Origin: Thuidium tamariscinum
Lineage: Eukaryota; Streptophyta; Bryopsida; Hypnales; Thuidiaceae
DNA length: 64,000 bases
Direction of reading: 5' to 3'
Assembly (NCBI GenBank): GCA_947034885.2
Contig: OX344757.2
Coordinates: forward strand, 21,570,001 to 21,634,000
This document shows, piece after piece, positions 22,871 to 34,708 of the stretch. Position numbers and translations under genes: made by a program. Within the stretch, counting starts at the first letter, position 1. Every line of letters starts with the position of its first letter. The notes beneath the pieces were generated by a model. The model ran no database searches and had not been told where the DNA came from. It saw nothing but the letters and a program-made list of their open reading frames with translations.

Positions 22871-23473
22871 ACTTTTATAACACCCTTTCCTTAAGTCCTA
22901 GAGAAAAAAGAAAAGTATTTTTTAGGTTCTGAATGGGCCCATTTAGTTCATCATATTGTAGAATGTGTGATTTAGATGAGGCCATATTTCATGCTACTAG
23001 AATTAGTTAAGAGCATTATTTGTATTGGTCAAATAATAAACCAAATTGAACCTAAAATAGTCCACAAAATGATCTATTTGAATTAGTTTATAAAAACATG
23101 GGGTCAAAATTAAACTTTTAAGGGCTAAGTCCTAAGACCACGAGAGCTCCAAATTTCACACTCTTGATGATGAACAAAATACTCAAAGATAATGTTTTGA
23201 ACTTTTGTCTTGCATCTTTCATTGATATGTTTCCTTTGTTTGTAATAAGTTTGATGAGATCGGGGAATATTATGTATTTACACAAAGATGTAGGTAGAAA
23301 TGTTTAAAAAATAGGATATGGATTTGGCCTTCACATGGATAAAATGATAAATAAATAAAAATTGCCATTGGAGGATAAGGCATGCAAGTGAGGATTTAAA
23401 ATTAAGATTTCAATGATTTTCTTCTCTAGAATTGAAATTTATTTCAATGTGTACTTTCCAAAGGGGAAAAAAT
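22871..23473. other. Unassigned AT-rich intergenic DNA
   Basis: No gene or recognised repeat apart from the first MITE's target duplication at the right edge. Confidence 0.4.
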
Positions 23474-23771
23474 CCCGGGGAGGACACTTCTTGTATATTT
23501 GGGGGATCCACGTGCGGCGGTGGGGTATTTTTAGGGGGGCTATCAATTACTTGTAATCATTACTTGGCAACATTAAAAGAGCCCCTATTTTACCATAAAG
23601 TGGAAAAATCAGCCATATTATCATCCCTATTTTATTTTAAAAATACTTTGCCTTTTTAATGTCCCCTAATTTATATGTAAATGTTTTACAAATTTTACCT
23701 GAGATTATTTAAATGTACCCTATATTCCGCCGCACGTAGGTTATTAAAAAACGGGAAGTGTCCTCCCCTAG
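23474..23771 (+). mobile_element. hAT-like MITE, copy 1, 298 bp
   Basis: Terminal inverted repeats CCCGGGGAGGACACTTC and (reversed) CTAGGGGAGGACACTTC are bounded by a perfect 8-bp duplication GAAAAAAT (23466-23473 and 23772-23779). An 8-bp duplication with short ends is the hAT signature. A second copy of identical length lies 370 bp downstream in the same orientation with about 17 differences, mostly C/T transitions. No open frame. Confidence 0.9.
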
Positions 23772-23883
23772 GAAAAAATAAAAAACACAAATTCTCTTGA
23801 AAAAATTATCACCAATGTAGTGATTTGCAATTTTCTCTCAAACGATGGAAGCTATTTCCATACATAGAGATATGGAACGTATA

Positions 23884-24475
23884 AGGTAGGAACACCCGTA
23901 ACCATCAAAATAAGCAATTCAGTAGAGTTGAAGGTATCTTTTTCTAGAAAAAATTTGGTCAAGTCATCTAATTTTTGTGAATTTTCAAAGTGGAACTCAC
24001 TAGGACACTCTATACCGCACTCTAGTAAATCTACCTTGATTCTCACAACAAAATCTAAAAAATTCAGAGTTTCCCAATCAAAATTAAGAATGAGTGACAA
24101 TTTGGAGGTACTCTTGAAGACAAGTTAAGGACACTCTACTTCCCGGGGAGGACACTTCTTGTATATTTGGGGGACCTACGTGTGGTGGTGGGGTATTTTT
24201 AGGGGGGCTATCAATTACTTGTAATCATTACTTGGCAACATTAAAAGAACCCCTATTTTATCATAAAGCGGAAAAATCAGCCATATTATCATCCCTATTT
24301 TATTTTTAAAACACTTTGCCTTTTTAATGTCCCCTATTTTATATGTAAATGTCTTATAAATTTTACCTAAGATTATTTAAATGTATCTTATATTTCGCCG
24401 CACGTAGGTTATTAAAAAATGGGAAGTGTCCTCCCCTAGCTCTACTTGTAGTAACGGTTATGGATGCTGCTACTT
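23884..24475 (+). mobile_element. TA-flanked AGGTAGAACC-type element interrupted by the hAT-like MITE
   Basis: The left end TA-AGGTAGGAACACCCGTAACC pairs with the right end GGTTATGGATGCTGCTACTT-TA. Without the 298-bp insertion and its 8-bp duplication it is about 286 bp, a shortened family member. The nesting shows it was present before the hAT-like insertion. Confidence 0.75.
24142..24439 (+). mobile_element. hAT-like MITE, copy 2, 298 bp, nested
   Basis: Same ends and length as copy 1. The 8-bp duplication CTCTACTT is perfect (24134-24141 and 24440-24447). It sits inside the TA-flanked element and is therefore younger than it. Confidence 0.92.
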
Positions 24476-24477
24476 TA

Positions 24478-24916
24478 TGCAATATTATTCATTCATGTAA
24501 ATGCATGGGCATTCTTCAAACATTTGGAAGTATTAGTCTACATTAAGATTGCAATTGGTGACCTCTAGGAATTTCATTACATTCAACAAGAATTGCAAGG
24601 AGGTCTTTTAATACCAAGCTATAGTGCAAGAGCATGGTTCCAAAGGCATATATGTCCTCGCTTGGTACTCATAATCAACTATGATTACATATTGTTGTTT
24701 AATGCCTATGACTTCTTTTCTAATAAAGTAAAAGTTGGTTGTAAAACCGACATAGGTTCTAAAATGGATCAAATGTATACAAGATGATCATTAAAGATAT
24801 AAATGTATGTCTATGGTACATAAAGTATGTCATTTTTCAAAATCAATTACAGCATGTACAATGGTTGGGTATTTACATTTTGAATCAATGATGGTCGGCA
24901 TATTTGAACTATTCAA
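24478..24916. other. Unassigned intergenic DNA
   Basis: Nothing recognisable; short spurious frames only. Confidence 0.35.
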
Positions 24917-25930
24917 CCCCTAAATATTTTTGGCTATATTGTTTTTCCAAAATTGCTCCAAAATTCTCATTTCTAGTACAAGTATCAATTTTAAAAAGGA
25001 AATATTTTTAGATGCATTTAATTGTAGGATCTTTTGTTTATTGAAAAAGGTGGTGACCATTGAAAAACAAAAAGGGAAGAAAGTACAATCAATCCACCAT
25101 TAACCATAGGATCTTCTAGTATACAAGTTTGAGAAGATGTGAAAAAAAATTCAAAAAAATTCATCATATAGATTGCAACATATTAACATTTGAATTTAGT
25201 GACCAAAATTCTGGAGCTATAAAAGATCAAGCAACAACACTTCATAAGGTCACATTTGTATGAAAAATGTCCAAAATAGTGGTGCTTTTATGAAGTCATT
25301 CTTCAAAGCAAATTGTCTAAATGCTTCAAAGATTTTGAATCATTTGGAGTTGTACAACATATAGGAAAAATTAGTAAGTAGAAAGAAACAAAAAATTTAT
25401 TCAAAATACTAAATTGTTAAGTATTTATTCATTGAAATGAAAAATGCCAATCCCAATGGCTCTAATGTTATAATAAACAATCTACATTCTATGATTTTAT
25501 TTTGTTCAATAAATACTGAAAATTGAATTAAAATAAAGGACTTCAAAGAATACTATAGAGTAGAGATTCCATCATTGTCTGTAAACTAAAACTCCTTGTT
25601 ACTTTCATCTCATTTATAAAAATGAATGGTGCAAAATTTTCCATGTACATATAAATCTAAAAAAACAATTTCAAACTTTTATGTTTCTTAAAGTCACATT
25701 TAAAGAATTTTTGGAGTTACTCATGCTGCCAACTAAGGAATGAAAATTGCATATTATACAATATTTTTTTTAACATGTTGTAAAAAGTAATGATAATGGT
25801 CATACCTTAAAGCACATCCTTGGACGTAGGTTGTGTGAAAAATTCAAAGAAAAGAAATAAAATTTCATTCATAGTGACTTGCCCCAAATCGCTATATTGT
25901 TCAAGAAAACATTGTTTTGTCTTTTAGAGG
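24917..25930 (+). mobile_element. TTAA-type element, family P2, about 1.0 kb, eroded left flank
   Basis: Starts CCCCTAAATATTTTTGGCTATATTG and ends GTCTTTTAGAGG-TTAA. The interior matches the P2 copies at 46006 and (reversed) 53069, including CATTCATAGTGACTTGC near the right end. The left flank reads TCAA rather than TTAA. Confidence 0.62.
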
Positions 25931-25934
25931 TTAA

Positions 25935-26699
25935 TAAACTTGTTGGTCTTACAACCCTCTACAATAATGCAAAGATCAAGAATTTTTGCAAAATATAGCA
26001 ATGTATAAAATATGTATATCCATATTGCAAAATGGAGTCACAAATTTTTTCATAATCTTACAAGATACAATTTTGCTAAACAAGCACATAAATAATTAGG
26101 GTGGAGGCTTTGTTGACGTTGTGCTAGTCATAATTTTTTGACATGAAGTGGCATGTGCTTCTAACCATTACAAGCTTTGAATATCCAAATGTTGTGTTTC
26201 ATGTAGCATGACCAACCTTGGCATTGCCCATTTTATGCATTCGTTGTGTACATATGTTATGTTTATGTTTATTGCTACCTAACCTTTATCAATCAATGGT
26301 AATGAAATATTTTTGTCATTGCAATGCTACATTTAATGTGGGAGCTTAGCTAAATGCGTCCCTAACACTAAACCATCATCTTCATTTTCTATACACCTCC
26401 AAAATTAATTGACAGATCTATTTAGATGGAACTCTTTTAGAACCAACTTTGTTCCCTCATTATTTTTGCATATAATATGTCAAGTTCTTTGGTAAATTGG
26501 AACCTCTTCTCACTTACCAACAATAAAATCATTGAAAATTTGACAAGTATAATAATAATTGTAACTAAGGGCAATAGCAAAAACTCTTGGTTTGGGAATA
26601 GTGAGTCAATGGATTGGAGTGAACTACACAGTCATAGGAGTTTTGCCAACTAATTTGCTACAATAGTAACCCAATTGTCTTTTGTTCTCACAAGGGTTG
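25935..26699. other. Unassigned AT-rich intergenic DNA
   Basis: No gene, microsatellite or element boundary identified. Confidence 0.4.
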
Positions 26700-28040
26700 C
26701 CCCTCAAGACCTTGTTCAAGGCCTAGAGACTTTTTGGATTTGAAAACATCATTGCTTTTGAAGTGTTGTAGTCCAAATTGTCACTAAGTTATAGAAATGT
26801 CAACCATACAATCTTGTATCATACTTGTTGTAGATGATGAGAATTACATAGGAATCATTTGGCAACAAAGATTGCAAGATTATTAATAATATCCTAGTGT
26901 AGAAAAAGGATGTTAGAATTTCCCTAAAAACACACATGCAAATGAAATTCAATTTTTAAACCTATTCAAATGGAAAAATATTTAAACTAGAAAGTACCTC
27001 AAAACCAACATACAAATACATTGGTAATAGAAAATATCATTCAATTGACTTATCATGTCTACAAAATGACTTTGAAATGTCATAAAATAAAATAGTAAGG
27101 AAAGTTGCAAAAAAACACGTCAAAGGGTGAACCTTGTTCTACTAAATGCTTCTCAATTACTCTTAAATTCTTGGATTGATATGAAGTTTTAAACTATACA
27201 AATTAGATTCATATGTGTAATTTTCACCAAAAAAAATTTCAAAATGGACAATGCATGAAGAAGAAACACATCGCCACAATTCACAATAATCCAAAAATGG
27301 CTAGATTTTGAACTTTGAATAGCTCCCAAACATTCAAAATTCCTTGGATTGGCATGGAAATTTTACCACAATGACTAGACTTCAAGGGGAACATAAAACT
27401 AGAAATTTTATTGAATGCAAACATTACCCCCTAATATGCATAATTCCAATCAATTTACGGCTTCTCAAAATCTACTCTACAATTTTTGTAAACGAATTTT
27501 GGATGTGATTTTTTCTCCAAGATCTAGTGTATTTGAGGCTCATTTTCAAGAGCTCTCAACACTATAGAAAATCAAGATTGCAATGGGTACCCTTACACAA
27601 AATCTTGAATAGAAAAATCACCATCATTCATTTTTCGTATCAGATTTTTGACATTGAAACTAGACTTTTGAATGAACTTTCCAAAAATATAAACTACTAA
27701 AAATAGCAACTTGGTTAAATTTCATTTAACTTCAAAGTTTTGCAAACACCGAATTCTAGTGCCTTGGGCATTTAGGGGTCAAATGAAAGAAACAGAAGCC
27801 CCCCAAATAGAAGCCATCCAAATGCACTGTAGTGAACTCAAATTGAACCTATGAACTTGGAATGGCTCTACACAAAGTAGTATATCTTGTATTGATCTCA
27901 AAATTCAACCACATGAACTCGATGAAACGATGCAGATATCCCAAAATGTTTCATTGCATTTGGTCATGGGATGCAAAAGTTCCAGCAATTTCAAGTTGGA
28001 CTTTGTGAAGACACTTTTGGTCTGCTTGGGCGGTGAGGGG
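26700..28040 (+). mobile_element. TTAA-type element, family P4, interrupted by a P5 derivative
   Basis: CCCCTCAAGACC at the left, GGGCGGTGAGGGG at the right, and a body matching 42417-43366 and the reverse of 13886-14856. Flanks are eroded (TTG, TTGA). Subtracting the nested 351-bp element and four bases leaves about 986 bp, close to the 971-bp relative. Confidence 0.72.
27428..27778 (+). mobile_element. Short family P5 derivative nested in a P4 element, 351 bp
   Basis: Begins CCCCTAATATGC and ends TTGGGCATTTAGGGG. Flanks are ATTA and TCAA, a worn TTAA pair. The matching place in the P4 copy at 13886-14856 reads CATTAAATG on the + strand (TTAA at 14149-14152) and is unoccupied. Internally it is a deletion derivative of the 684-bp P5 at 20153-20836. 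Confidence 0.7.
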
Positions 28041-28364
28041 TTGAGTTACTGTTTTTTTTTCTTTGATCCTGTGCCAAATCTCAACTGAGCCCCCATCCAT
28101 CCGGCCAAGGGATCCCAAGGCCATATCCACTTTCCACATTTCAAGAATCTTCTGTACCCTGTACTCTCATTAAAAAAATCAACAAATAATACGCCTAATA
28201 ACTTACTACTGGGCAAGCAGTAAGTCACCAACTCTTACTGTACAGTAATGGCATGTGAAATCCATGCAGACTCTTTCTTTTTGGAAACAAATGAGATGTA
28301 GACTTTGTTTCTCAACAAGAAAAAAGAAAAAAATCCATGCAGACTGATTTTTTCTTAATAATTT

Positions 28365-28411
<47 letters not shown>

Positions 28412-28870
28412 TAATTATTTTTTCACACATGAAACGAAGTTCTAATGCTCTCACTGATTTGGTGATTTTGGGTGCCATGTGGCGGCACTCAGTGTCTTGG
28501 GGAGTGAGTTCAAATGACTGTAACTGTTGTTGGGTTGACTGACTGATTGGGTTGGGTCAGTTGGGATCAGGGGATGTGGTCAGAGGGGGGCGAAGATGGA
28601 GCAGTGGCGTAAAGAGAGGAGAAGTGGAGGTGGTTAACGTAATAACGTAGACAAGCCTAGGACGACCCTGATTTGAGTGGAATCTGAAGATCTGGAGGCC
28701 AATCCCAAGAGGGGCACATGTTTTTCGACAGGGGTGCACTTGTTTTATAGATCCAATGCAAGTGGAATGATAGTTTTATGATGAAAATTGTAGCTTATGC
28801 GAATTTTTGAAGTGGGTGGTTGTGAAAGTACAAAATTGTCAATAGAGTGGAGTCATGGAGTGTATCTATA
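28041..28870. repeat. Microsatellite plus a diverged copy of the 7.5-kb dispersed repeat
   Basis: An (ATT)n tract of about 15 units spans 28367-28411. The segment 28660-28870 (GGAATCTGAAGATCTGG, CCAAGAGGGGCACATG, CCAATGCAAGTGGAATGAT, TAGAGTGGAGTCATG) is homologous to 7480-7841, as a single unit rather than a tandem pair. Confidence 0.65.
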
Positions 28871-30529
28871 AGCATTGAAGTATTCACCAATCAAGCATTG
28901 ACAAGTTGTCCCATGGTGATCCTAGCACACTAATAAAGGTTCATTGCCAATTTGATTTAGGGTGGTTTCAACCAGCAGAAGTTGGTGCCTTTAAATTTGT
29001 GTGTGTTCGCAAGAAGTGGAGGTGTTAGTCTCCGAATCTATGTAGATGTCAACCTAGCCAAGGCATAAGTATGGTGTTATGTGAAAAGGTGGCCTACAAA
29101 TCTCTAAAACTGTTGCTTTACACACTATGTGTACATAGTTTTTTTAATTTGAAGCAAATATATAGTTGAAAATATTTCGGAACTCTAATTGCATTTTTAT
29201 GTAGTCGCTAGTTGTCAAGGTTCATTATGAAACAATGGTGTCATGGTTGTAGGCAACATTTTCCTTATGGCTACCAACTCTATTTTGACAACTATGGACA
29301 TGACTATTGTGGTTTTGGAAAGGAAGACGACAACAATGATTGAGATATGTAGATTCCTCTTTAGTAAGAGTAGCATTTTTTAAGTTTCTCCTAGATATTC
29401 ATTACACAAGATTGCCCACAGTTTTTTGCAACACCTCAATTATTGCCCAAAAATGTGAAATTCATAAGTAATTCAGGCTTTTTTCAATGCCTTGTCCTTG
29501 GCTCTACATTAGAATTATAAATGATTCTGCGCAAAGAGTCATCTATAAATTGATGATCCAAAAATGATGATTCATTCAAATTTGATATTAGTACTTCAAG
29601 GATTTTACTTCAATTGTATAGGAAAATTTTGAACGTTAATAAGGGTGTTGATTAGTGTTTGCTTTTAAGAAAAAATAAATTAGGACAACAACGATATAGA
29701 GATTACTCAAGTCACACAACAATTTCGTTCCAAAGGGTTTCAAAATGAAAAGGGTTGAGATTTATGACAATATACAAGACTTTGTGATTTTAAAACAATG
29801 AATTGTTCATTGACAAGTTAGGATTCTAGTAGAGTCGTAAGCAATGTAATCATATTTGCGTACATTGCAATCAATTGGAGAAAGTGGATAGAGGTCCTAT
29901 GTTTATAGTAATATTTTCCCATAGCTATTAGATCAACAAATCAAAAGTTAGTCTAGTAGTTTGTTTTATATGCAAGAAATCACTTACACAAATATCATTA
30001 CAATTCATGCTTAGAGTTGCTTCAAACTTTGAACAACTAATAGTTTTTAAGATTCAATTTTATTAAAACTAAAGAAAATAAATGTTCTAAAAAAAAACCT
30101 TTTTGTCTTTAGCAAAGGTCTTACAATTTTACAGCCATTGTTACCAAATGCCAAGGATGAACATATCCTAATTTTGTTAAGATTTTAGCAAATATAGATG
30201 TCTTTAAGTTAGATTTGGATGTTTGAATGGATGGGATTGGAGCCAAAAGGAAGGGAAGGAATTGGACATTGGACATAATTAGGTTAGTCTATCTAATCCA
30301 TTTTTAAAATATTTTGTAGATAGTGCAAAAATGATCTATACTTGAGTGACAAAGTTATTTACATGGAAATGGATGAAACCCTACAATATATGGATGATTT
30401 TTATACTACAAGAGAAAAGGGAATTTTAAGTGAGTATTTAAGTATAGTCCTAAAGTTAAGATTATAAAAAATTGCCTTGAAGGTCATTATTTATAATTTT
30501 ATCTCTAGAACTACACTTAAATATTAACT
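28871..30529. other. AT-rich intergenic DNA, partly related to the 7.8-8.1 kb repeat
   Basis: The stretch 30205-30380 shares TTTGGATGTTTGAATGGATG and the GGAATTGG-ATTAGGTTAGTCTA order with 7935-8030. Otherwise nothing recognisable. Confidence 0.45.
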
Positions 30530-30533
30530 TTAA

Positions 30534-31444
30534 CCCCTAAAGGACCAAGGCCTTTTTTCTGTCAAAACCCTCTCAAAACTGCCATTTCTGTTGCATTCAT
30601 CCAAGAAAACAATTTTTTTTAAGAATCTAACCGTAGGATCTTGTAATTAACTTGATTGAGATCAAAAGGTAAAAATTTCATGAAGTTTGACCGTACAGAT
30701 TAGAAGATATGAGCATTCAAAGTTGGAAATACAAGTTTTTTTGAACTGTGGTTTGCAATTTCAGATGACTTTGACTGGAATTTGTTTTAAAAAATTGCAC
30801 TATAGACTTTGAATTTATAATTTTTTGTATTAAGAAATTAAGTTGAGAGTCTAGGAAAAAAATTTCACACAAAAAACATTTGATTTTCATTCTTTAAAAA
30901 ATTGTTAAGTAGATGTAGGTCCAAGATTGAAAGAAAAACTAAATGGTTAATAACTCTAAGATGGGATTGAAATACAATAATCCCAATGGTGAGATTGTTC
31001 TAGTAAACATAACTTTGTCCAAATTTTTTTTTTAAAAATTGTGAAAATTGCATTAAAAAATGAATCCTATAAGTTATTTTTTTAAGAAATTGTTTAGATT
31101 GCCCGAAAAACAAGATTGTCCATAACTTTCTCATTATAAGTCCAAATAGAGTGAATCAAAGCTTCACATGTAGGCAAAAATATATTATTTTAGAAAAAAA
31201 ATTAAAAAAATTGAATTTTGACTTTTTGCAAAAAAAAATTTCTGCCCACCGAATGAAAATTTGGGCTTTTTGCGGTATAACTTTTGCTCCCGGTCACCAA
31301 TTGAAATAAAAATTACATTCCCATGAAGCTAATCAGTTTTCCTATCTTATGAGAAAGTTTCAAAAAGATTCATTAAAAATTGAGGTCTACGGAACCTGCC
31401 CGAACTCCAAATTGTCCCCCGAGGGGACAATGGTCCTTTAGGGG
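30534..31444 (+). mobile_element. TTAA-flanked element, family P1, 911 bp
   Basis: Starts CCCCTAAAGGACCAAGGCC and ends GGACAATGGTCCTTTAGGGG, giving a 13-bp perfect terminal inverted repeat, with TTAA on both sides (30530-30533 and 31445-31448). The copy at 60337-61256 is the same element reversed and is very similar by eye, suggesting recent movement. It has no transposase frame. TTAA plus a CCC start suggests a piggyBac-type mobiliser. Confidence 0.9.
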
Positions 31445-31448
31445 TTAA

Positions 31449-32777
31449 ACACCCCTTTCTCATGTAGTGTTATTTTCTTGAGACTTTTTTCAAAGTAACA
31501 ATCAAATTAATAAACAAAAGAAAATATACACCAATTTGGGTCATGTAGAGGAAACAACCTCGATAGTAGATTAAGAAATAAATGTCACTCAAGCTTATAA
31601 AAACTACAAAAATAGATAACCTTACTCTTGCACCAAGTAGTTTGATAATCCCAACAAATAGCCTATTTTTATTGAAAGTTGAGTGTGCTCTAGTAGGCTA
31701 GTTTTTGTTTGAGGATTTGTAGTGCCACCTTAAATCTTGACTCTTATGAGATTTGGTAGCATATAGAAAAGCCTAATTATTAAATAGTATTGTTTTGTTT
31801 GAGCCAATGTAGGTTGTCTCCCATCTACCACTCAAAAGACATGGGAGACTTGCTTATCTAAATGGCATTAAATTTTCTCCTAATTTATATTAGAACTTGA
31901 AGTGATGGCAAATAGGTTTAGAGTTGATTTAGCATTGTTAAGGATTTATATTATCTTGACAAGGTATAAGTTAGTGTCATTTCTAAATTTTTGGTCTGTA
32001 ATATTGGCCTCTAATTCTAGGAGTTGGAGGCAGGTTTGTTTTTAAAAAAAAATTCTAACACCTTAACTGTCTAACAAATAACCAACACTATTGGCTATAA
32101 AGAGATAGAAGAATGGTGTAAATAGTCAACCTTGTCTTATTCCAACTTATGGTACAAGGTAGGAATTCATCACTCATGACTATCTATTTAATTAAATTCA
32201 CTAAATTAATAACACACACAAATCCATTTAATCTAAAAATGGTTAAGCCTATATTACTCAAGTTGCCTTCTAAAAATCTCCATTCAACTTTTTGCAAACT
32301 TTTTCAAGTCAAAGAGCAACATGAACATTGGTTGAGAAGATTCTATAGTCCATTTCATTGATTTGAATGCTAAGAATTACTACAAGACAAAGGAATGTTT
32401 AAATTGAGCTTTTAAATACATTCCTAGGCAAAGCATTGTAAATAATGAGCCCCTTTCTCTTATAGAGAAGACATTGTCAATTATGCTATTTTCATTATTG
32501 AAGCTTGTCTAATTGGGTCTTATGAGGGTGTTTGGATGACATGGCAAGTGTTAATACTATCTTTTTTCTGTTGCCAACTATTGAACCACTGAATCAAATC
32601 TTAGCTTCTTATAGTGAAGCATCTACTACTTACTTCTATGTTATTTTCAATATCAATATGTATTTGACTCCAAAAGCCAACTCATTAGACTATTCTTTTT
32701 TTGTTCACAAAAATATAGGTGCCTTGAAGTTCCCCACTTCAAAAACTCAAATATTTTATTATACCCCAATATTTGAT
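31449..32777. other. Unassigned AT-rich intergenic DNA
   Basis: Spurious short frames only; no repeat ends recognised. Confidence 0.4.
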
Positions 32778-32900
32778 CCCGGGTGGATTACTTCCCGCAT
32801 TTAAAAAACCACGTGCGGTATAATATAGCATGGATTTTATTATTTCAAGATAAAATTTATAAAGGATTTACAAATAAAGTAGGAGACTTTCAAAGTCAAA
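32778..32900 (-). mobile_element. Diverged fragment of the hAT-like MITE
   Basis: CCCGGGTGGATTACTTCCCG, then AAAAAACCACGTGCGG and a TATAATATAG phrase, follow the order of the reverse complement of the right end of the MITEs at 23474 and 24142. The far end was not found. Confidence 0.4.
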
Positions 32901-33310
32901 GATGTATTATAAGTAAAATAGGTAGCTAAAAAATCTCAAGCATTAAAATATTTTACATATAATTTAAGGACTAGAGATTAGGATCTTGGAAATTGTATTT
33001 AGTAGGGTCAATTTTATTTAGAGCTGGTTGTACAAAGTAATTAGAGTTCAAAGGTGGTACACGATATTTGTATAGTTGATTCTTGTATTGTATTGAGTAA
33101 TAGACCTTGGATGGATGAAAATAGGGGCAAAAAAGATGCCATTGAAGCTATGAAGATGGACTTTGAGCTTGGAATTACAGTTATGTGAATTTGCCGTTGT
33201 GATCTATGTCTCACTTTTCAAAGCATTACAATTTCTATAAACCGTGAGTTTTATTGTTTCCCTTTCATGCATTGTCAAATTGTGTTTTTTATGCATTGCA
33301 AAAGTTCTTG
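32901..33310. other. Unassigned AT-rich intergenic DNA
   Basis: Nothing recognisable. Confidence 0.35.
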
Positions 33311-33312
33311 TA

Positions 33313-34706
33313 CAGTGGGGTACCAATCAAAATGTCGTTTTTGAATTTGCAGTGAGAAAAATTTTAGTACTGCCAACTTTGAAAGCCTCCCAAGAGCTCA
33401 AAAATTGGTATTTCACCACGAAATTTTTACCATAGCATAGTCTTTAAGTTACTTATATGTACGCCAAATTTCAAAGCCAAAAGATTCACCAAAAAAAAGT
33501 TATTCAAAATCTACCAACATGGGTAGTGGTGAGAAACATTTCACTACTTTCAACTTTGACACCTTCCTAAGGATTGATTTAAAAAAAAAATTCCATGAAA
33601 TTTTTGTCACAAAACAATCTCTATGTTTTTAATATGTATAAAAAATTTCAAGGTAAAAAAAGTTTTTTTTAGAAGATATTTGAAATCTCCCAATAGGTGT
33701 AGTTTTGAGAAAATTTTCACAATTGCCAACTTTGACACCCTCCCAAGGGCTGAAAAATTAGTTTCTTACCATAAACTTTTTTTTGTGAAGTCATCTCTAT
33801 GTTTGTAGTATGTTCTCTAAATTTCAAATTCAAATTAATTACCAAAAGAAAGATATACAAAATCTCCCAACATGTGTAGTTGTGAGAAAATTTTCACTAT
33901 TGCTGACTTTGACACCCTCCCAAGGGCTGAAAATTTGTCTATTTAACATGAATTTTTTTGAAATAGATCAAATTTATGTTGATAATATATGTTCCAAATT
34001 TCAAGTTCAAAACACTTACCCAAAAAAAGATATTCAAAATCTCTCAACATGTGTAATTGTGAGGTTGAGTTTTTACATTCATGTCAAACTTTGCTCCACA
34101 AAATAACACTATACTAAGGGCTCAAAAACTCCTCCTCACAACTACACATGTTGGGAGATGTTGTATATCATTTTTTTGGTAATTCATTTGAATTTGAAAT
34201 TTGGAGCACATATTATCAACATAGAGATGACTTCACAAAAAAAAATTCATGGTAAGAAACCAATTTTTTAGCCCTTGGGAAGGTGTCAAAGTTGGCAATT
34301 GTGAAAATTTTCTCAAAACTAAACCTATTGGGAGATTTCAAATATCTTCTAAAAAAACTTTTTTTACCTTGAAATTTTTTATACATATTAAAAACATAGA
34401 GATTGTTTTGTGACAAAAATTTCATGGAAAAATAAAAAAAATCAATCCTTTAGGAAGGTGTCAAAGTTGAAAGTAGTGAAATGTTTCTCACCACTACCCA
34501 TGTTGGTAGATTTTGAATAACTTTTTTTCGGTGAATCTTTGGCCTTGAAATTTGGCTTACATATAATTAACTTAAAGACTATGCTATGGTAAAAATTTCG
34601 TGGTAAAATACCAATTTTTGAGCTCTCGAGAGGCTTTTAAAGTTGGCAATACTAAAATTTTTCTCACTACGAATTCAAAAACGACATTTTGATTGGTACC
34701 CCACTG
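33313..34706. mobile_element. Fold-back element of about 1.4 kb built from about 175-bp repeats
   Basis: Ends are TA-CAGTGGGGTACCAATC and its exact reverse complement GATTGGTACCCCACTG-TA. The left arm carries four degenerate units marked by AACTTTGACACC.TCC at 33380, 33551, 33728 and 33904. The right arm carries three inverted units at about 34277, 34453 and 34631. The arms are highly similar over about 580 bp around a loop near 34060-34135. TA flanks with a CAGTG start resemble Tc1/mariner/pogo elements. No transposase is present; transcription would give a long hairpin. Confidence 0.85.
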
Positions 34707-34708
34707 TA

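Noticed and set aside
30536..30542. CCCTAAA, the plant telomere unit, at the ends of P1/P2 elements
   Set aside because: It is a single copy as part of the inverted end CCCCTAAAGG, not a tandem telomeric tract.
33313..34706. Regular repeats considered as a CRISPR-like or satellite array
   Set aside because: Units are long, diverged and mirrored around a centre in a eukaryotic genome; a fold-back element explains them.
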